NCBI RefSeq assembly: GCF_030270585.1 | Contig: NZ_BSYI01000055.1 | Location: 1 to 32,601, forward strand | DNA from: Paralimibaculum aggregatum | Lineage (GTDB): Bacteria; Pseudomonadota; Alphaproteobacteria; Rhodobacterales; Rhodobacteraceae | Length of the DNA: 32,601 nt | Direction of reading: 5' to 3' | Shown here: piece by piece, positions 7,832-18,518 of the stretch | Position numbering within the stretch: position 1 is the first letter of the stretch | Layout: every line of letters starts with the position of its first letter | Notes under the pieces: model-generated | What the model was told of the DNA's origin: nothing | The model's input: only the letters and a program-made list of their open reading frames with translations | Databases searched by the model: none | Made by a program: the position numbers and the translations under genes

Positions 7832-8584
7832 CTATCCCGGGAAATAGAGCTCTGCCGCGGAGATGCGTGCGAGCCCACTGGCCTCTCTTAGAACAAGCCG
7901 GCCCGTCTCGTCCATATCCTCGTAGATCCCGCTCCGGGTGCCGGAGGGCAGCCGTGCCTCGATCTGCCGGCCGAGCCCCTCGGCGCGGGCCAGCCAGGCG
8001 GCGCGGATCGGCGCGAAGCCCTGGGCGGCATGGCGCGCCTGCCAGGCGGCGAAGGCGGGGGCCAGGATGTCGAGCGCGGCGTCCGGCGTCGCCACCCGGC
8101 CGCCCTCGGCAGCGACCGCGGTGGGCGGATGGGCGCCGGGGCGGAGCGCCTCCGGCGGCGGCGGCGCGGCGAGGTTGACGCCGATGCCGATCGCCAGCCA
8201 GTCGAGCCCGCCCGCGGCGCCGGCGCTCTCCAGCAGCACGCCGGCCGCCTTGCGACCGTTGAGCAGCGGATCGTTCGGCCATTTCAGGCTGACCCGGGCC
8301 TGCGGCGCGAGGCGGCCGAGCAGGTCGGCCACCGCGAGGCAGGCGACGAAGGAGAGCTGCGCCGCCTCGGCGGGCGCAAGGGCGGGGCGGAGCAGGAGGG
8401 TTGCGGCGAGATTGCCCGGAGGCATCGCCCAGGCCCGGCCGTGGCGGCCGCGGCCGGCGTTCTGCCGGGCGGCCGTGATCCAGAGCGGCCCCGGCTCGCC
8501 CGCCTGTGCGCGGCGGGCGGCCTCGGCATTCGTGCTGTCGACCTCGTCGAGGATCAGGCGGCGGGGCAGGGGCTCCGCCGTCAT
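7832..8584 (-). CDS. birA: Biotin-[acetyl-CoA-carboxylase] ligase, no DNA-binding domain
   Basis: A 250-residue biotin protein ligase that activates biotin with ATP and attaches it to biotin carboxyl carrier proteins. Key segments are DEVDSTNAEA, the biotinyl-AMP loop GRGRHGRAW, LKWPNDPLLNGRKAAGVLLES and GIGVNL. There is no N-terminal helix-turn-helix, so it is a group I enzyme and not a biotin-operon repressor. The preferred start is the ATG at 8584, which overlaps the nuoN stop as TGATG; a GTG at 8587 would add one residue. Ala/Pro-rich insertions in the C-terminal half fit the base composition. It lies between nuoN and coaX in one transcription unit. The linkage has no obvious metabolic reason beyond shared housekeeping demand. 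Confidence 0.93.
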   Translation of the reverse strand: MTAEPLPRRLILDEVDSTNAEAARRAQAGEPGPLWITAARQNAGRGRHGRAWAMPPGNLAATLLLRPALAPAEAAQLSFVACLAVADLLGRLAPQARVSLKWPNDPLLNGRKAAGVLLESAGAAGGLDWLAIGIGVNLAAPPPPEALRPGAHPPTAVAAEGGRVATPDAALDILAPAFAAWQARHAAQGFAPIRAAWLARAEGLGRQIEARLPSGTRSGIYEDMDETGRLVLREASGLARISAAELYFPG

Positions 8585-10032
8585 CACCCGCCGAGGGCCC
8601 TGGCCGCCGCGAGCGTCGCGTCGGTCAGGCCGATTGCGCTGGAGACGAAGGGCAGCCAGCCCGCCGCCATGGCCAGCGCCGCGCCGCCCACCATCACCTT
8701 GCCGAATACGCCGGAGACGATGTCGAGCGGGCGCTCCTGGTCGGAGAGGTACATCACGCGCACGATGTTGAGATAGTAGTAGGCGCCGATCACCGAGGCG
8801 ATGGCACCGGCCAGCGCCAGCGGCGCCAGCCCGGCATCCACCGCCGCCTTGAAGACGAAGAACTTCGCGAAGAAGCCCACCAGCGGCGGCAGCCCGGCCA
8901 GCGAGAACATCAGCACCGCCACCGCCAGCGCATGGGCCGGCTGGACCCGGGCGAGGCCCGCCAGATCGGCGATCTGCACCACCGGCTGGCCGTCGCGCTC
9001 CATCGACAGGATGAAGGCGAAGACGCCGATGTTCATCACCACGTAGATCGCGAGGTAGAACAGCAGCGACTGCGCCCCCGCCTCGGTGCCGGCGGCGAGG
9101 CCGACCAGGGCGAAGCCCATGTGGCCGATCGAGGAATAGGCCATCAGGCGCTTCAGGTTCTTCTGCCCGATCGCCGCGATCGCGCCGAGGAACATCGAGG
9201 CCACCGAGACGAAGACCAGGATCTGCTGCCAGTCATGCACCGCATCGCCGAAGCCGCCATAGAGCACCCGGGCGAAGAGCGCGCCGGCCGCCACCTTGGG
9301 CGCGGTGGCGAAGAACGCGGTCACCGGGGTCGGCGAGCCCTCGTAGACATCCGGCGTCCACATGTGGAAGGGCGCCGCCGAGATCTTGAAGGCCAGCGCC
9401 GCGCAGACGAAGACCAGCCCGAAGGTGAGGCCGAGCGAGACCCCCTCCGACTTGATGATGCCGGCGATGATCGTGAAGTTGGTCGAGCCGGTATAGCCGT
9501 AGATCAGCGAGGCGCCATAGAGCAGCAGCCCCGAGGACAGTGCGCCGAGCACGAAGTATTTCAGCCCCGCCTCGGTCGAGCGCTGGCTGTCGCGGTTGAA
9601 CGACGCCACGACATAGAGCGCCAGCGACTGCAGCTCGAGCCCGACATAGAGCGAGATCAGGTCGCCCGAGCTGACCATCATCATCATGCCGAGCGTCGCC
9701 AGCAGGATCAGCACCGGATACTCGAAGCGCATCAGCTTGCGCCGCTCGAGATAGCCGTTGCCGATCACCAGCATCGCCGCCGAGGAGAACAGGATCAGCA
9801 CCTTGGCAAACTGTGCGAAGCGGTCGTTCAGGAAGGCGCCGGAGAAGGCCGGCTGCCCGGTGGGCGCGGTGGTCGCCACCCAGATGCCGAGCACCGCCAT
9901 CAGCCCGGCCGCGCACCACAGGATGACCCCGCGCCGCGCGTCGCCGCCGCCATAGGCGCCGACCATCAGCAGGGCCATGGCGCTCCCGGCCATGATCAGC
10001 TCGGGGATCGCACTCGCATAATCGCCGCTCAT
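8584..10032 (-). CDS. nuoN: NADH-quinone oxidoreductase subunit N
   Basis: A 482-residue membrane subunit of complex I and one of the three antiporter-like proton-translocating modules. It has about 14 hydrophobic segments. Proton-channel segments are visible: LYVGLELQSLALYVVASF with the key TM5 glutamate, and KISAAPFHMWTPDVYEGSPT with the TM7 lysine and broken-helix region, followed by AYSSIGHMGFALVGL. The ATG at 10032 begins one base after the nuoM stop. The gene's TGA overlaps the birA start. Length is normal for the family. Confidence 0.96.
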   Translation of the reverse strand: MSGDYASAIPELIMAGSAMALLMVGAYGGGDARRGVILWCAAGLMAVLGIWVATTAPTGQPAFSGAFLNDRFAQFAKVLILFSSAAMLVIGNGYLERRKLMRFEYPVLILLATLGMMMMVSSGDLISLYVGLELQSLALYVVASFNRDSQRSTEAGLKYFVLGALSSGLLLYGASLIYGYTGSTNFTIIAGIIKSEGVSLGLTFGLVFVCAALAFKISAAPFHMWTPDVYEGSPTPVTAFFATAPKVAAGALFARVLYGGFGDAVHDWQQILVFVSVASMFLGAIAAIGQKNLKRLMAYSSIGHMGFALVGLAAGTEAGAQSLLFYLAIYVVMNIGVFAFILSMERDGQPVVQIADLAGLARVQPAHALAVAVLMFSLAGLPPLVGFFAKFFVFKAAVDAGLAPLALAGAIASVIGAYYYLNIVRVMYLSDQERPLDIVSGVFGKVMVGGAALAMAAGWLPFVSSAIGLTDATLAAARALGG

Positions 10033-10033
10033 C

Positions 10034-11605
10034 TCAGTGCTCCTTTGCCGCGTGCGCCGCGAGTTCGGTCAGCCCGGAGGCCGCAGCGGCCTGGCGGGCG
10101 TCGTCCACCGCCTCGACGAGGTTCTCGACCGAGGCGGCGAACATGTCGAGCACGAGGCTCGGATAGACGCCGAGGATCAGCGTGGCCGCGACCAGCGGGC
10201 CGATCACGATGATCTCGCGCCGGTCCATGTCCTGGATCTTGGCGAGGCTCTGCTTGATCAGGTCGCCGAACACCACCCGGCGATAGAGCCAGAGCGCATA
10301 GGCCGCCGAGAGGATCACGCCGGTGGCCGCCGCGAACACCGCCAGCGAGTTGACCTGGAAGGCGCCGGCCATGGTCAGGAACTCGCCGACGAAGCCGCTG
10401 GTGCCGGGCAGGCCGACATTGGCCAGCGTGAACAGCATCATCACCGTGGCATAGATCGGCATCCGGTTGGCCAGCCCGCCATAGGCGGCGATCTCGCGCG
10501 TGTGCATCCGGTCGTAGATCACCCCGACGCAGAGGAAGAGCGCGCCGGAGACGAAGCCGTGCGAGATCATCTGGAACATCGCGCCGTCGACCCCCTGCCG
10601 GTTGGCGGCGAAGATCCCGAGCGTGACGAAGCCCATATGCGCCACCGAGGAATAGGCGATGAGCTTCTTGATGTCCTCCTGCATCAGCGCCACCAGCGAG
10701 GTGTAGATGATCGCCACCACCGAGAGGAAGAACACGAAGTCGGTCATGATCTCGGAGGCGACCGGGAACATCGGCAGCGAGAAGCGCAGGAAGCCGTAGC
10801 CGCCCATCTTCAGCAGGATCGCCGCCAGGATCACCGAGCCCGCGGTGGGCGCCTGCACATGCGCGTCCGGCAGCCAGGTGTGCACCGGCCACATCGGCAT
10901 CTTCACCGCGAAGGAGGCGAAGAAGGCCAGCCACAGCAGGGTCTGCACGCCGCCGGGAATGTGCCAGCCGGCGAGCACCATCTCCGAGGCGTCGAAGCTG
11001 TGCTTGAGCAGCGCCGCCATGTCGGTCGTGCCGGCGTCGAAATACATGTAGATCATCGCCACCAGCATCAGCAGCGAGCCGAGCAGCGTGTAGAGGAAGA
11101 ACTTGAAGGCCGCGTAGATCCGCTCCTTGCCGCCCCAGATGCCGATGATCAGGAACATCGGGATCAGCCCGGCCTCGAAGAACAGGTAGAACAGCACCAT
11201 GTCGAGCGAGGTGAAGACGCCGAGGATCAGGGTCTCGAGCAGCAGGAAGCAGGCCATGTACTCCTTCACCCGCACGGTGACGTTCCACGAGGCGTAGATC
11301 GTCAGCGGGAAGAAGAAGGTGGTCAGCATCACGAAGGGCATCGAGAGCCCGTCGACGCCCATGCGGTAGCTCAGCCCGGCGATCCACTCGCGCTTCTCGA
11401 CGAACTGGAAGCCCGGGTTCGAGGTGTCGAAGCTCGAGAGGATCCCCAGCGAGAGCAGGAAGGTGGCGCCGGTGATGATCAGCGCCAGCCGCTTGGCGTT
11501 GAGGTTGGAAGCCTCGTCATCGCCCGAGCGGAAGATGATGAGCGCCACGGCCCCCAGCGCCGGCAGGAAGGTGAGGACCGTCAGCAGGCTTTGAAAATTC
11601 GACAT
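10034..11605 (-). CDS. nuoM: NADH-quinone oxidoreductase subunit M
   Basis: A 523-residue complex I antiporter-like subunit. The TM5 glutamate lies in [18 protein letters not shown]. The channel lysine and the TM7 break lie in [20 protein letters not shown], followed by the half-channel segment [19 protein letters not shown]. The start is the ATG at 11605, whose A overlaps the nuoL TAA (TAATG). Frames extending further upstream run inside nuoL and are shadows. The C-terminal 40 residues are Ala/Glu-rich and face the solvent. It works with NuoL and NuoN in proton translocation. Confidence 0.96.
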   Translation of the reverse strand: MSNFQSLLTVLTFLPALGAVALIIFRSGDDEASNLNAKRLALIITGATFLLSLGILSSFDTSNPGFQFVEKREWIAGLSYRMGVDGLSMPFVMLTTFFFPLTIYASWNVTVRVKEYMACFLLLETLILGVFTSLDMVLFYLFFEAGLIPMFLIIGIWGGKERIYAAFKFFLYTLLGSLLMLVAMIYMYFDAGTTDMAALLKHSFDASEMVLAGWHIPGGVQTLLWLAFFASFAVKMPMWPVHTWLPDAHVQAPTAGSVILAAILLKMGGYGFLRFSLPMFPVASEIMTDFVFFLSVVAIIYTSLVALMQEDIKKLIAYSSVAHMGFVTLGIFAANRQGVDGAMFQMISHGFVSGALFLCVGVIYDRMHTREIAAYGGLANRMPIYATVMMLFTLANVGLPGTSGFVGEFLTMAGAFQVNSLAVFAAATGVILSAAYALWLYRRVVFGDLIKQSLAKIQDMDRREIIVIGPLVAATLILGVYPSLVLDMFAASVENLVEAVDDARQAAAASGLTELAAHAAKEH

Positions 11606-13593
11606 TACTCGGCCCCTCCAGCGCCGCCCGAGATCGCGAACCAGGTGATCAGCAGCGAGATGCCGATCAGCATGACGAAGGCATAGTGGAACAGGTAGCC
11701 GGACTGCATCCGGCCGGCGAAGCGCGTCAGCCGCGGCACCAGGCCCATGGCCAGCCCGTTGATGATGCCGTCGATGGTCCGCCCGTCGCCGCCCTTCCAC
11801 AGCATGCGGCCGATCCACATCGCCGGGCGCACGAAGATGAAGGTGTAGACCTCGTCGAAGTACCACTTGTTGAGCAGGAACTTGTAGAGCCCCTCGTGGC
11901 GCGTCGCCATCTTCGACGGCAGCGTCGGATAGCGGACATAGAAGATCCAGCTCAGGAAGGCGCCGAGCATCATGCAGGAGAACGGGAAGAACTTCGCCAG
12001 CTCGTGGATCGCCTTGCCCGAGAGCAGCATGCTGTCGCCCTGCTCGCGCGGCAGGTTGAGGATCGAGCTGCCCCAGAACTCGTGCTCGTGGTGGCCGATG
12101 AAGTCGGAGTAGAAGTCCATCCCCGCGATCACCGCGCCGATCGCCAGCAGGAACAGCGGGATCAGCATGACGAGGCCGGGCTCGTGCGCGTGGTCATAGG
12201 TATGCTTGTCGGCACGGGTCTGGCCATGGAAGGTCAGGAAGATCAGGCGCCAGGAGTAGAAGGCGGTCATGACCGCGCCGAACGAGAGCAGGAAGTAGGC
12301 ATACATCCCGGCATTGCCGCCCGCGGCGAAGGTCGTCCAGATCACCACCTCCTTGGAGACGAAGCCGGCGAAGCCCACGGGCACCTCGAACGAGGTGAGA
12401 TAGAGGAAGGGGATGCCGACGCCGGTGATCGCCAGCGTGCCGATCACCATGGTCAGATAGGTCCAGGGCAGCTTGTCCTTGAGCCCGCCCATCTTGAACA
12501 TGTTCTGCTCGTGATGCATCGCGTGGATCACCGAGCCCGCCCCGAGGAACAGCAGCGCCTTGAAGAAGGCATGGGTGAAGAGGTGGAACATCGCCGCCTC
12601 GTAGGCCCCGGCGCCCGCCGCGGCGAACATGTAGCCGAGCTGCGAGCAGGTCGAATAGGCGATCACCCGCTTGATGTCCTGCTGCACGAGGCCGACCGAT
12701 CCGGCGAACAGCGCGGTCGAGGCGCCGACCACCATGACGATGGTGAGCGCCGTCGGGGCATATTCGAAGATCGGCGACATGCGGCAGACCAGGAAGACGC
12801 CGGCGGTCACCATGGTCGCGGCATGGATCAGCGCCGAGACCGGGGTCGGGCCTTCCATCGCGTCCGGCAGCCAGGTGTGCAGGAAGAGCTGCGCCGACTT
12901 GCCCATGGCGCCGATGAAGAGGAGGATCGCGACGAGCTCGGCCGCGTTCGCCTCCATGCCGAGGAAGTGGATGCTGCGCTCGGCCAGCTCGGGGCCGGCG
13001 GCGAAGACGTCGTCGAGCATGATCGAGCCGGTCAGCGCGAACAGCGCGAACATGCCGAGCAGGAAGCCGAAATCGCCGACACGGTTGACGATGAAGGCCT
13101 TCATCGCCGCCTCGTTGGCGGAGTTCTTCTTGTACCAGAAGCCGATCAGCAGGTAGCTCGCGACGCCGACGCCCTCCCAGCCGAAGAAGATCTGCAGCAG
13201 GTTGTCGCCGGTGACCAGCGCGAGCATGGCGAAGGTGAAGAAGGAGAGATAGGCGAAGAAGCGCGGCTTGGCGTCGTCCTCCTCCATGTAGCCGATGGAG
13301 TAGAGGTGCACGAGCGCCGAGACCGAGGTCACCACGATCAGCATCACCGTGGTCAGCCGGTCGGCCCGGATCGACCAGGCCGCCTGCAGATCGCCGGAGA
13401 CGATCCAGTCGAACAGCACGATGGAGCTGGTCGCCGCGGGATCCAGCGTGAAGAAGGCGATCCAGGAGAGCAGACCGCAGAAGATCAGGATGCCGGTGGT
13501 GAGCACCATCGACGCCCATTCGCCGATGATCCGGTGGAAGAAGCCGGCGATGACCGCGCCGAGCAGCGGCAGCAGCAGGATTGCGGTATACAT
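11605..13593 (-). CDS. nuoL: NADH-quinone oxidoreductase subunit L
   Basis: A 662-residue distal membrane subunit of complex I, the longest antiporter-like module. Visible segments are the TM5 glutamate in [19 protein letters not shown] and [20 protein letters not shown] (TM7 lysine and break). [12 protein letters not shown] and the [20 protein letters not shown] segment, with channel lysine and histidines, come next. The C-terminal part contains the region that forms the lateral helix and the last anchoring transmembrane helix ([20 protein letters not shown]). The ATG at 13593 lies five bases after the nuoK stop. Confidence 0.96.
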   Translation of the reverse strand: MYTAILLLPLLGAVIAGFFHRIIGEWASMVLTTGILIFCGLLSWIAFFTLDPAATSSIVLFDWIVSGDLQAAWSIRADRLTTVMLIVVTSVSALVHLYSIGYMEEDDAKPRFFAYLSFFTFAMLALVTGDNLLQIFFGWEGVGVASYLLIGFWYKKNSANEAAMKAFIVNRVGDFGFLLGMFALFALTGSIMLDDVFAAGPELAERSIHFLGMEANAAELVAILLFIGAMGKSAQLFLHTWLPDAMEGPTPVSALIHAATMVTAGVFLVCRMSPIFEYAPTALTIVMVVGASTALFAGSVGLVQQDIKRVIAYSTCSQLGYMFAAAGAGAYEAAMFHLFTHAFFKALLFLGAGSVIHAMHHEQNMFKMGGLKDKLPWTYLTMVIGTLAITGVGIPFLYLTSFEVPVGFAGFVSKEVVIWTTFAAGGNAGMYAYFLLSFGAVMTAFYSWRLIFLTFHGQTRADKHTYDHAHEPGLVMLIPLFLLAIGAVIAGMDFYSDFIGHHEHEFWGSSILNLPREQGDSMLLSGKAIHELAKFFPFSCMMLGAFLSWIFYVRYPTLPSKMATRHEGLYKFLLNKWYFDEVYTFIFVRPAMWIGRMLWKGGDGRTIDGIINGLAMGLVPRLTRFAGRMQSGYLFHYAFVMLIGISLLITWFAISGGAGGAE

Positions 13594-13598
13594 GCCCC

Positions 13599-13925
13599 TC
13601 AGCCCTTCATCATGTTGATGTCGTCGACGTCGATCGAGCCGCGGTTGCGGAAGAAGCAGACCAGGATCGCGAGGCCGATCGCCGCCTCCGCCGCCGCCAC
13701 GGTCAGCACGAAGAGCGCGAAGACCTGCCCGACGAGATCGCCGAGATGCGCCGAGAAGGCCACCAGGTTGATGTTGACCGCCAGCAGCATCAGCTCGATC
13801 GACATCAGGATGACGATCACGTTCTTGCGGTTCAGGAAGATCCCGAAGATGCCCGTGACGAACAGGATCGCCGCCACGGTGAGATATGCCTCGAGGCCGA
13901 CGCCTCCGATTGCAGCCTGCTCCAT
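13599..13925 (-). CDS. nuoK: NADH-quinone oxidoreductase subunit K
   Basis: A 108-residue three-helix complex I subunit. Both buried glutamates of the proton path are visible, in [17 protein letters not shown] and [18 protein letters not shown]. The conserved tail [13 protein letters not shown] is complete. The protein carries about seven extra N-terminal residues (MEQAAIG) compared with the usual MIGLEHYL-type start. The ATG at 13925 is supported by GGGGGAG seven bases upstream, and no later start is available. A 27-base gap separates it from nuoJ. Confidence 0.95.
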   Translation of the reverse strand: MEQAAIGGVGLEAYLTVAAILFVTGIFGIFLNRKNVIVILMSIELMLLAVNINLVAFSAHLGDLVGQVFALFVLTVAAAEAAIGLAILVCFFRNRGSIDVDDINMMKG

Positions 13926-13952
13926 GCTAACTCCCCCTCGCGCGACGGCGCG

Positions 13953-14567
13953 TCAAATGCCCTGGCCCGGCTTCACGTCCTTGAGCTCGACGGACGCGGC
14001 ACGGGTGCGGTGGATCTGCGCCAGCACGTTCTGGCGCTTGACATGCGCGCGGTGGCGCAGCGTGAGCACGATGGCGCCGATCATCGCGGTGAGCAGGATC
14101 AGCCCCGACGCCTGGAAGGCGTAGATGTAGCGGTCGTAGATGATCTGCCCGAGCGCCGGGGCATTGGCCAGATCGCCCGGCACCGGCATCGCCGCGGCGC
14201 GCGCCCCGGGCGCGGCATCGGCCAGCACCCAGTGCCCGAGCACCAGGCCGAGCTCCATCAGCAGCGCCAGCCCGATCAGCGCGCCCACCGGCAGGTATTC
14301 CGCCAGCCCGCTCTTCAGCTCGGTGAAGTCGACATCGAGCATCATCACCACGAAGAGGAAGAGCACCATCACCGCGCCGACATAGACGATGATCAGCAGC
14401 ATCGCGACGAACTCCGCCCCCACCAGCACCATCATGCCGGCGGCGGAAAAGAAGGTGAGGATCAGCCAGAGCACCGAGTGCACCGGGTTGCGCGCCAGGA
14501 TCACCATGAGCCCGGCGGCCACCGCCACGCTGGCAAAGACGTAGAAGGCGAAGGCGGTGAGCGTCAT
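13953..14567 (-). CDS. nuoJ: NADH-quinone oxidoreductase subunit J
   Basis: A 204-residue membrane subunit of complex I with five predicted helices. The family core [19 protein letters not shown] and the TM3 segment [19 protein letters not shown], with the pi-bulge region linked to coupling, are present. The C-terminal hydrophilic tail ([14 protein letters not shown]) resembles alphaproteobacterial NuoJ. The ATG at 14567 overlaps the stop of the carboxymuconolactone-decarboxylase-like gene by four bases (ATGA). Confidence 0.95.
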   Translation of the reverse strand: MTLTAFAFYVFASVAVAAGLMVILARNPVHSVLWLILTFFSAAGMMVLVGAEFVAMLLIIVYVGAVMVLFLFVVMMLDVDFTELKSGLAEYLPVGALIGLALLMELGLVLGHWVLADAAPGARAAAMPVPGDLANAPALGQIIYDRYIYAFQASGLILLTAMIGAIVLTLRHRAHVKRQNVLAQIHRTRAASVELKDVKPGQGI

Positions 14568-14956
14568 GCTTTCTCTTCCTCTTTCGCGAAGACTTCCAGC
14601 GCCGCGTTCAGCGCATTGATCATCGCCGGGAACCCTCCGTAGAGGCCCATCTGCATGATGGCCTCGGCGATCTCGCGCTGGCTCGCGCCGGCCTTGCGGG
14701 CACTGGCGATGTTGACCTCGAGCTGCGGCCGGGTTTGCCCGCCGAGCGCGCTGAGCGCCCCCACGGTGACCAGGAGCCGCGTCCTGATGTCCAGCCCGTC
14801 GCGCGCATAGACCCGGCCATAGGCCATGTCCACGACGCTTTCGGCGAAGCCGGGCAGGAGCGCGTCGTAGCGCCCGGCGAGCGCCTGCTCCATGCCCGGG
14901 TTCAGCGTCTCCGCCGCCGCGCGGCCGCGCTCGAGGATGGCGTTCGCATCGGTCAT
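14564..14956 (-). CDS. Carboxymuconolactone-decarboxylase-like protein inserted in nuo operon
   Basis: A 130-residue helical protein resembling the carboxymuconolactone decarboxylase/AhpD-like fold. The family pattern is visible in the second half: [17 protein letters not shown], then a helix [13 protein letters not shown], then [26 protein letters not shown]. The helix position usually holding a histidine (LxxHxxxA) reads VNIASA, and there is no cysteine anywhere, so neither the AhpD CxxC redox pair nor the PcaC-type histidine is present. It could be a catalytically altered or structural protein. Both ends overlap nuo genes by four bases (nuoI stop, nuoJ start), so it is made together with complex I. 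No aromatic-degradation gene is nearby, so a role in the protocatechuate pathway is not supported. Confidence 0.8.
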   Translation of the reverse strand: MTDANAILERGRAAAETLNPGMEQALAGRYDALLPGFAESVVDMAYGRVYARDGLDIRTRLLVTVGALSALGGQTRPQLEVNIASARKAGASQREIAEAIMQMGLYGGFPAMINALNAALEVFAKEEEKA

Positions 14957-15444
14957 CGGTAGGGCGCGTCCAGCTCGAGGTTGCGGGCGATCTCGCGCTC
15001 CCAGCGGTCGCCGTTCTCGAGCAGCCGCTCCTTGTTGAAGTAGAGCTCCTCGCGGGTCTCGGTGGCGAACTCGAAGTTCGGCCCCTCGACGATGGCATCC
15101 ACCGGGCAGGCCTCCTGGCAGAAGCCGCAATAGATGCACTTGGTCATGTCGATGTCGTAGCGCGTGGTGCGCCGCGAGCCGTCCTCGCGGGGCTCGGCCT
15201 CGATGGTGATCGCCTGCGCCGGGCAGATCGCCTCGCAGAGCTTGCAGGCGATGCAGCGCTCCTCGCCGTTGGGATAGCGCCGCAGCGCGTGCTCGCCGCG
15301 GAAGCGGGGCGAGAGCGGGCCCTTCTCGTGCGGGTAGTTCAGCGTCGCCTTGGGCTTGAAGAAATACCGCATGCCGATCCGGAAACCGGCGATGATGTCC
15401 TTCATCAGGAAGTAGCCGAGGGCGCGGTCGTAGGCGATGGCCAT
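14953..15444 (-). CDS. nuoI: NADH-quinone oxidoreductase subunit I
   Basis: A 163-residue peripheral-arm subunit with two [4Fe-4S] clusters (N6a and N6b), bound by [12 protein letters not shown] and [12 protein letters not shown]. The N-terminal amphipathic part ([18 protein letters not shown]) attaches it to the membrane arm. The ATG at 15444 ([12 protein letters not shown]) is chosen because GGAGGCTGACCCC precedes it; an in-frame start ten residues earlier would overlap nuoH. The gene's TGA overlaps the next start by four bases. Confidence 0.96.
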   Translation of the reverse strand: MAIAYDRALGYFLMKDIIAGFRIGMRYFFKPKATLNYPHEKGPLSPRFRGEHALRRYPNGEERCIACKLCEAICPAQAITIEAEPREDGSRRTTRYDIDMTKCIYCGFCQEACPVDAIVEGPNFEFATETREELYFNKERLLENGDRWEREIARNLELDAPYR

Positions 15445-15448
15445 GGGG

Positions 15449-16477
15449 TCAGCCTCCGGTTGCGAAGCGGGCATAGCCCACCACGTCGTATTTCGCGAGA
15501 ATGGCGGCGATCACGACCCAGCCGAGCGACATCGGCAGGAACACCTTCCAGCCGAGGCGCATGAGCTGGTCGTAGCGGTAGCGCGGCACGATCGCCTTCA
15601 CCATCGCGAAGATGAAGAAGAAGAAGACGATCTTGAGCACCATCCAGAGCACGCCGTCCGGCAGCCCGGGGATCGGCGAGAGCCAGCCGCCGAAGAACAG
15701 CAGCGTGGTCATCGCGCACATCAGCACGATGTTCATGTACTCGCCGATCATGAAGAGCAGGTAGGGGGTCGAGGAATACTCCACCTGATAGCCCGCGACG
15801 AGCTCCGATTCCGCCTCCGGCAGGTCGAAGGGCGGCCGGTTGGTCTCCGCCAGCGCCGAGATGAAGAAGATGATCATCATCGGGAAATGCGGCAGCCAGT
15901 ACCACGAGAGCAGGCCGTAGTCGCCGTCCTGCGCGCGCACGATGTCCGAGAGGTTGAGCGAGCCGGTGGAGATCAGCACGCCGATGATGATGAGGCCGAT
16001 CGAGACCTCGTAGGACACCATCTGCGCCGCCGAGCGCAGGCCGCCGAGGAAGGGATATTTCGAGTTGGAGGCCCAGCCGCCCATGATCACGCCATAGACG
16101 CCCAGCGAGCTGATCGCGAAGATGTAGAGCACGCCGACATTGAGATCCGAGATCACCCAGCCATCGGCGAAGGGGATCACCGCCCAGGAGATCGCCGCCA
16201 GCACGAAGGTGAGCAGCGGCGCCACCAGGAACACGATCCGGTCGGCGCCGGCGGGGATCACGATCTCCTTCAGCACGAACTTGCCGAAATCCGCGAAGCT
16301 CTGAAGCAGGCCGAAGGGGCCGACCACGTTGGGCCCCCGCCGCAGCTGCACCGCCGCCCAGACCTTGCGGTCCATCAGCAGCAGGAAGGCGAGGCTCACC
16401 AGGATGCAGACCGTCACCACCAGGCATTGCGCCAGGATGATGATGAAGGTGCCGAGATCGGTGTCGAAGAAGTCCAT
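15449..16477 (-). CDS. nuoH: NADH-quinone oxidoreductase subunit H
   Basis: A 342-residue membrane subunit with eight predicted helices that forms the quinone-chamber entrance at the junction of the two arms. Characteristic segments are the loop [20 protein letters not shown] and the acidic quinone-site loop [20 protein letters not shown]. The C-terminal [17 protein letters not shown] segment is also present. The ATG at 16477 is preceded by AAGGAG at a suitable distance and lies 12 bases after nuoG. Confidence 0.96.
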   Translation of the reverse strand: MDFFDTDLGTFIIILAQCLVVTVCILVSLAFLLLMDRKVWAAVQLRRGPNVVGPFGLLQSFADFGKFVLKEIVIPAGADRIVFLVAPLLTFVLAAISWAVIPFADGWVISDLNVGVLYIFAISSLGVYGVIMGGWASNSKYPFLGGLRSAAQMVSYEVSIGLIIIGVLISTGSLNLSDIVRAQDGDYGLLSWYWLPHFPMMIIFFISALAETNRPPFDLPEAESELVAGYQVEYSSTPYLLFMIGEYMNIVLMCAMTTLLFFGGWLSPIPGLPDGVLWMVLKIVFFFFIFAMVKAIVPRYRYDQLMRLGWKVFLPMSLGWVVIAAILAKYDVVGYARFATGG

Positions 16478-16489
16478 GGCGGGCGCTCC

Positions 16490-18514
16490 TTATTCTGCGG
16501 CCAGCGGCCGGGCGGCCCGCTCCGCCGCGAGGCGGGAGAGCTCGGCCATCAGCGGGCTGGCGCGCAGCACCGGGTTCACGAGGTAGTGGTCGGCCACCGT
16601 CGAGGCGAGGGCGCCCGCGCCGAGCTCGCCGGCCGGCAGCGGCTGCCATTCGGCCTCGGCGATGGTGTCGAGCTCCGCCAGATGCGGATGCGCCTCGAAG
16701 AGCTGGCTGCGGAGCTGATCGAGGCTGTCGAAGGGCAGGGCGCTGCCGAGCCGGCCCGAAAGCGCGCGCAGGATCGCCCAGTCCTCCTTCGCCTCGCCCG
16801 GCGGGAAGCCCGCGCGCATCGCCATCTGCACGCGCCCCTCGGTGTTGACGTAGAGGCCGGACTGCTCGGTATAGGCCGCGCCGGGCAGGATCACGTCGGC
16901 CCGATGGGCGCCGCGATCGCCGTGATGGCCCTGGTAGATCACGAACGGGCCGGCGGCGATCTCGGTCTCGTCGGCGCCGAGATTGAGCACCACCTCGGCA
17001 CCGTCCAGCGCGCCGGCGATGCCGCCCTCGTGGACGAAGCCGAGATCCATCGCGCCGACCCGCGCCGCCGCGGTGTGCAGCACCAGGAACTTCGAGTTGC
17101 TGCGCTCGGCGAAGGCCATGGCGCGCGCCAGAACCGCGGCGCCGTCGGCCCCGGTCAGCGCGCCCTGGCCGACGATCACCACCGTGGGCTTGTCGAGCAC
17201 GTCCTCGACCTTGGCGCTCTCGAGGCTGGCCAGCGCGGCGCGGTCGTCGCCGTAGTGGTGATAGTCGTAGGTGAGGTCGACCGCCGGGCCGACCAGGCCG
17301 ACCTTGGCGCCGGCGAGCCAGGCCTTGCGGATGCGCGCGTTGAGCACCGGCGCCTCGATCCGCGGATTGGTGCCGATCAGCATGAAATGCGTCGCGCCGT
17401 CGAGATCCTCGATCCGCGCGGTGCCGACATAGGCCGAGCGGTTGCCGGCCGGGAGCTGCGCGCCGTCCTGCCGGCACTCGTGCCGCGCCGAGCCGAGGCC
17501 CGCGAGCAGGGATTTCAGCGCATGGACCGCCTCGACCGAGACCAGATCGCCGGCCAGCCCGGCGACCTTGTCGCCGGCCGCCCCGATCCTCTCCGCCGCC
17601 AGCTCCAGCGCCTCCGCCCAGCTTGCCGGGCGCAGCTTGCCGTTCTCGCGGATATAGGGCTTGTCCAGCCGCTGGCGCGCCAGCCCGTCCGCGACGTGGC
17701 GGGTGCGGTCGGCGATCCACTCCTCGTTGACCCCGTCATGGTTGCGCGGCAGCACCCGCATCACCGCGCGCCCGCGGGTGTCGACGCGGATGTTGGCGCC
17801 GAGCGCGTCCATCGCGTCGATGGTCTGGGTCTTGGTCAGCTCCCAGGGCCGGGCCGAGAAGGAATAGGGCTTGTTGGTCAGCGCCCCCACCGGGCAGAGA
17901 TCGACGATGTTGCCCTGCATCTCGGATTTCAGGATCTCGCCGAGATAGTTGGTGATCTCGGCATCCTCGCCGCGGCCGATCTGGCCGAGCTCGGAGACGC
18001 CGGCGACCTCGGTGATGAAGCGCACGCAGCGGGTGCAGGAGATGCAGCGGGTCATGTGGGTCTCGACCAGCGGGCCGAGATGCAGGTCCTCCACCGCGCG
18101 CTTGGGCTCGCGGTAGCGGGAGAAATCCACGCCGTAGGCCATGGCCTGGTCCTGCAGGTCGCACTCGCCGCCCTGGTCGCAGATCGGGCAGTCGAGCGGG
18201 TGGTTGATGAGCAGGAACTCCATCACCCCCTCGCGGGCCTTCTTGACCATCGGCGAGTTGGTGCGCACCTCCGGCGGCTCGCCGTTGCGCCCGCCGCGCA
18301 GGTCCCGCACCATCAGGTGGCAGGAGGCGGCCGGCTTCGGCGCGCCGACCGGCTCGACGAGGCACATCCGGCAGTTGCCCGCGATCGACAGCCGCTCGTG
18401 ATAGCAGAAGCGCGGGATCTCGATCCCGGCCTGCTCGCAGGCCTGGATCACCGTGAGGTTGGGATCGGCCTCGATCTCGCGGCCGTCGATGATGATGGTG
18501 CGCAGATCGCTCAT
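16490..18514 (-). CDS. nuoG: NADH-quinone oxidoreductase subunit G
   Basis: A 674-residue iron-sulfur subunit of the peripheral arm. The ferredoxin-like N-terminus binds N1b through [15 protein letters not shown] and the later cysteine in AASCHLM. The His/Cys ligand set of N5 is in [16 protein letters not shown], and the N4-type set is [10 protein letters not shown] with the distal cysteine in [10 protein letters not shown]. From about residue 240 a degenerate molybdopterin-oxidoreductase-like domain without cofactor follows, as in mitochondrial-type complex I. There is no extra N7 cysteine set like that of E. coli. The ATG at 18514 begins the family-typical [18 protein letters not shown]; the longer in-frame reading overlaps the DUF3291 gene. 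Four bases separate it from that gene. Confidence 0.95.
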   Translation of the reverse strand: MSDLRTIIIDGREIEADPNLTVIQACEQAGIEIPRFCYHERLSIAGNCRMCLVEPVGAPKPAASCHLMVRDLRGGRNGEPPEVRTNSPMVKKAREGVMEFLLINHPLDCPICDQGGECDLQDQAMAYGVDFSRYREPKRAVEDLHLGPLVETHMTRCISCTRCVRFITEVAGVSELGQIGRGEDAEITNYLGEILKSEMQGNIVDLCPVGALTNKPYSFSARPWELTKTQTIDAMDALGANIRVDTRGRAVMRVLPRNHDGVNEEWIADRTRHVADGLARQRLDKPYIRENGKLRPASWAEALELAAERIGAAGDKVAGLAGDLVSVEAVHALKSLLAGLGSARHECRQDGAQLPAGNRSAYVGTARIEDLDGATHFMLIGTNPRIEAPVLNARIRKAWLAGAKVGLVGPAVDLTYDYHHYGDDRAALASLESAKVEDVLDKPTVVIVGQGALTGADGAAVLARAMAFAERSNSKFLVLHTAAARVGAMDLGFVHEGGIAGALDGAEVVLNLGADETEIAAGPFVIYQGHHGDRGAHRADVILPGAAYTEQSGLYVNTEGRVQMAMRAGFPPGEAKEDWAILRALSGRLGSALPFDSLDQLRSQLFEAHPHLAELDTIAEAEWQPLPAGELGAGALASTVADHYLVNPVLRASPLMAELSRLAAERAARPLAAE

Positions 18515-18518
18515 TCTG

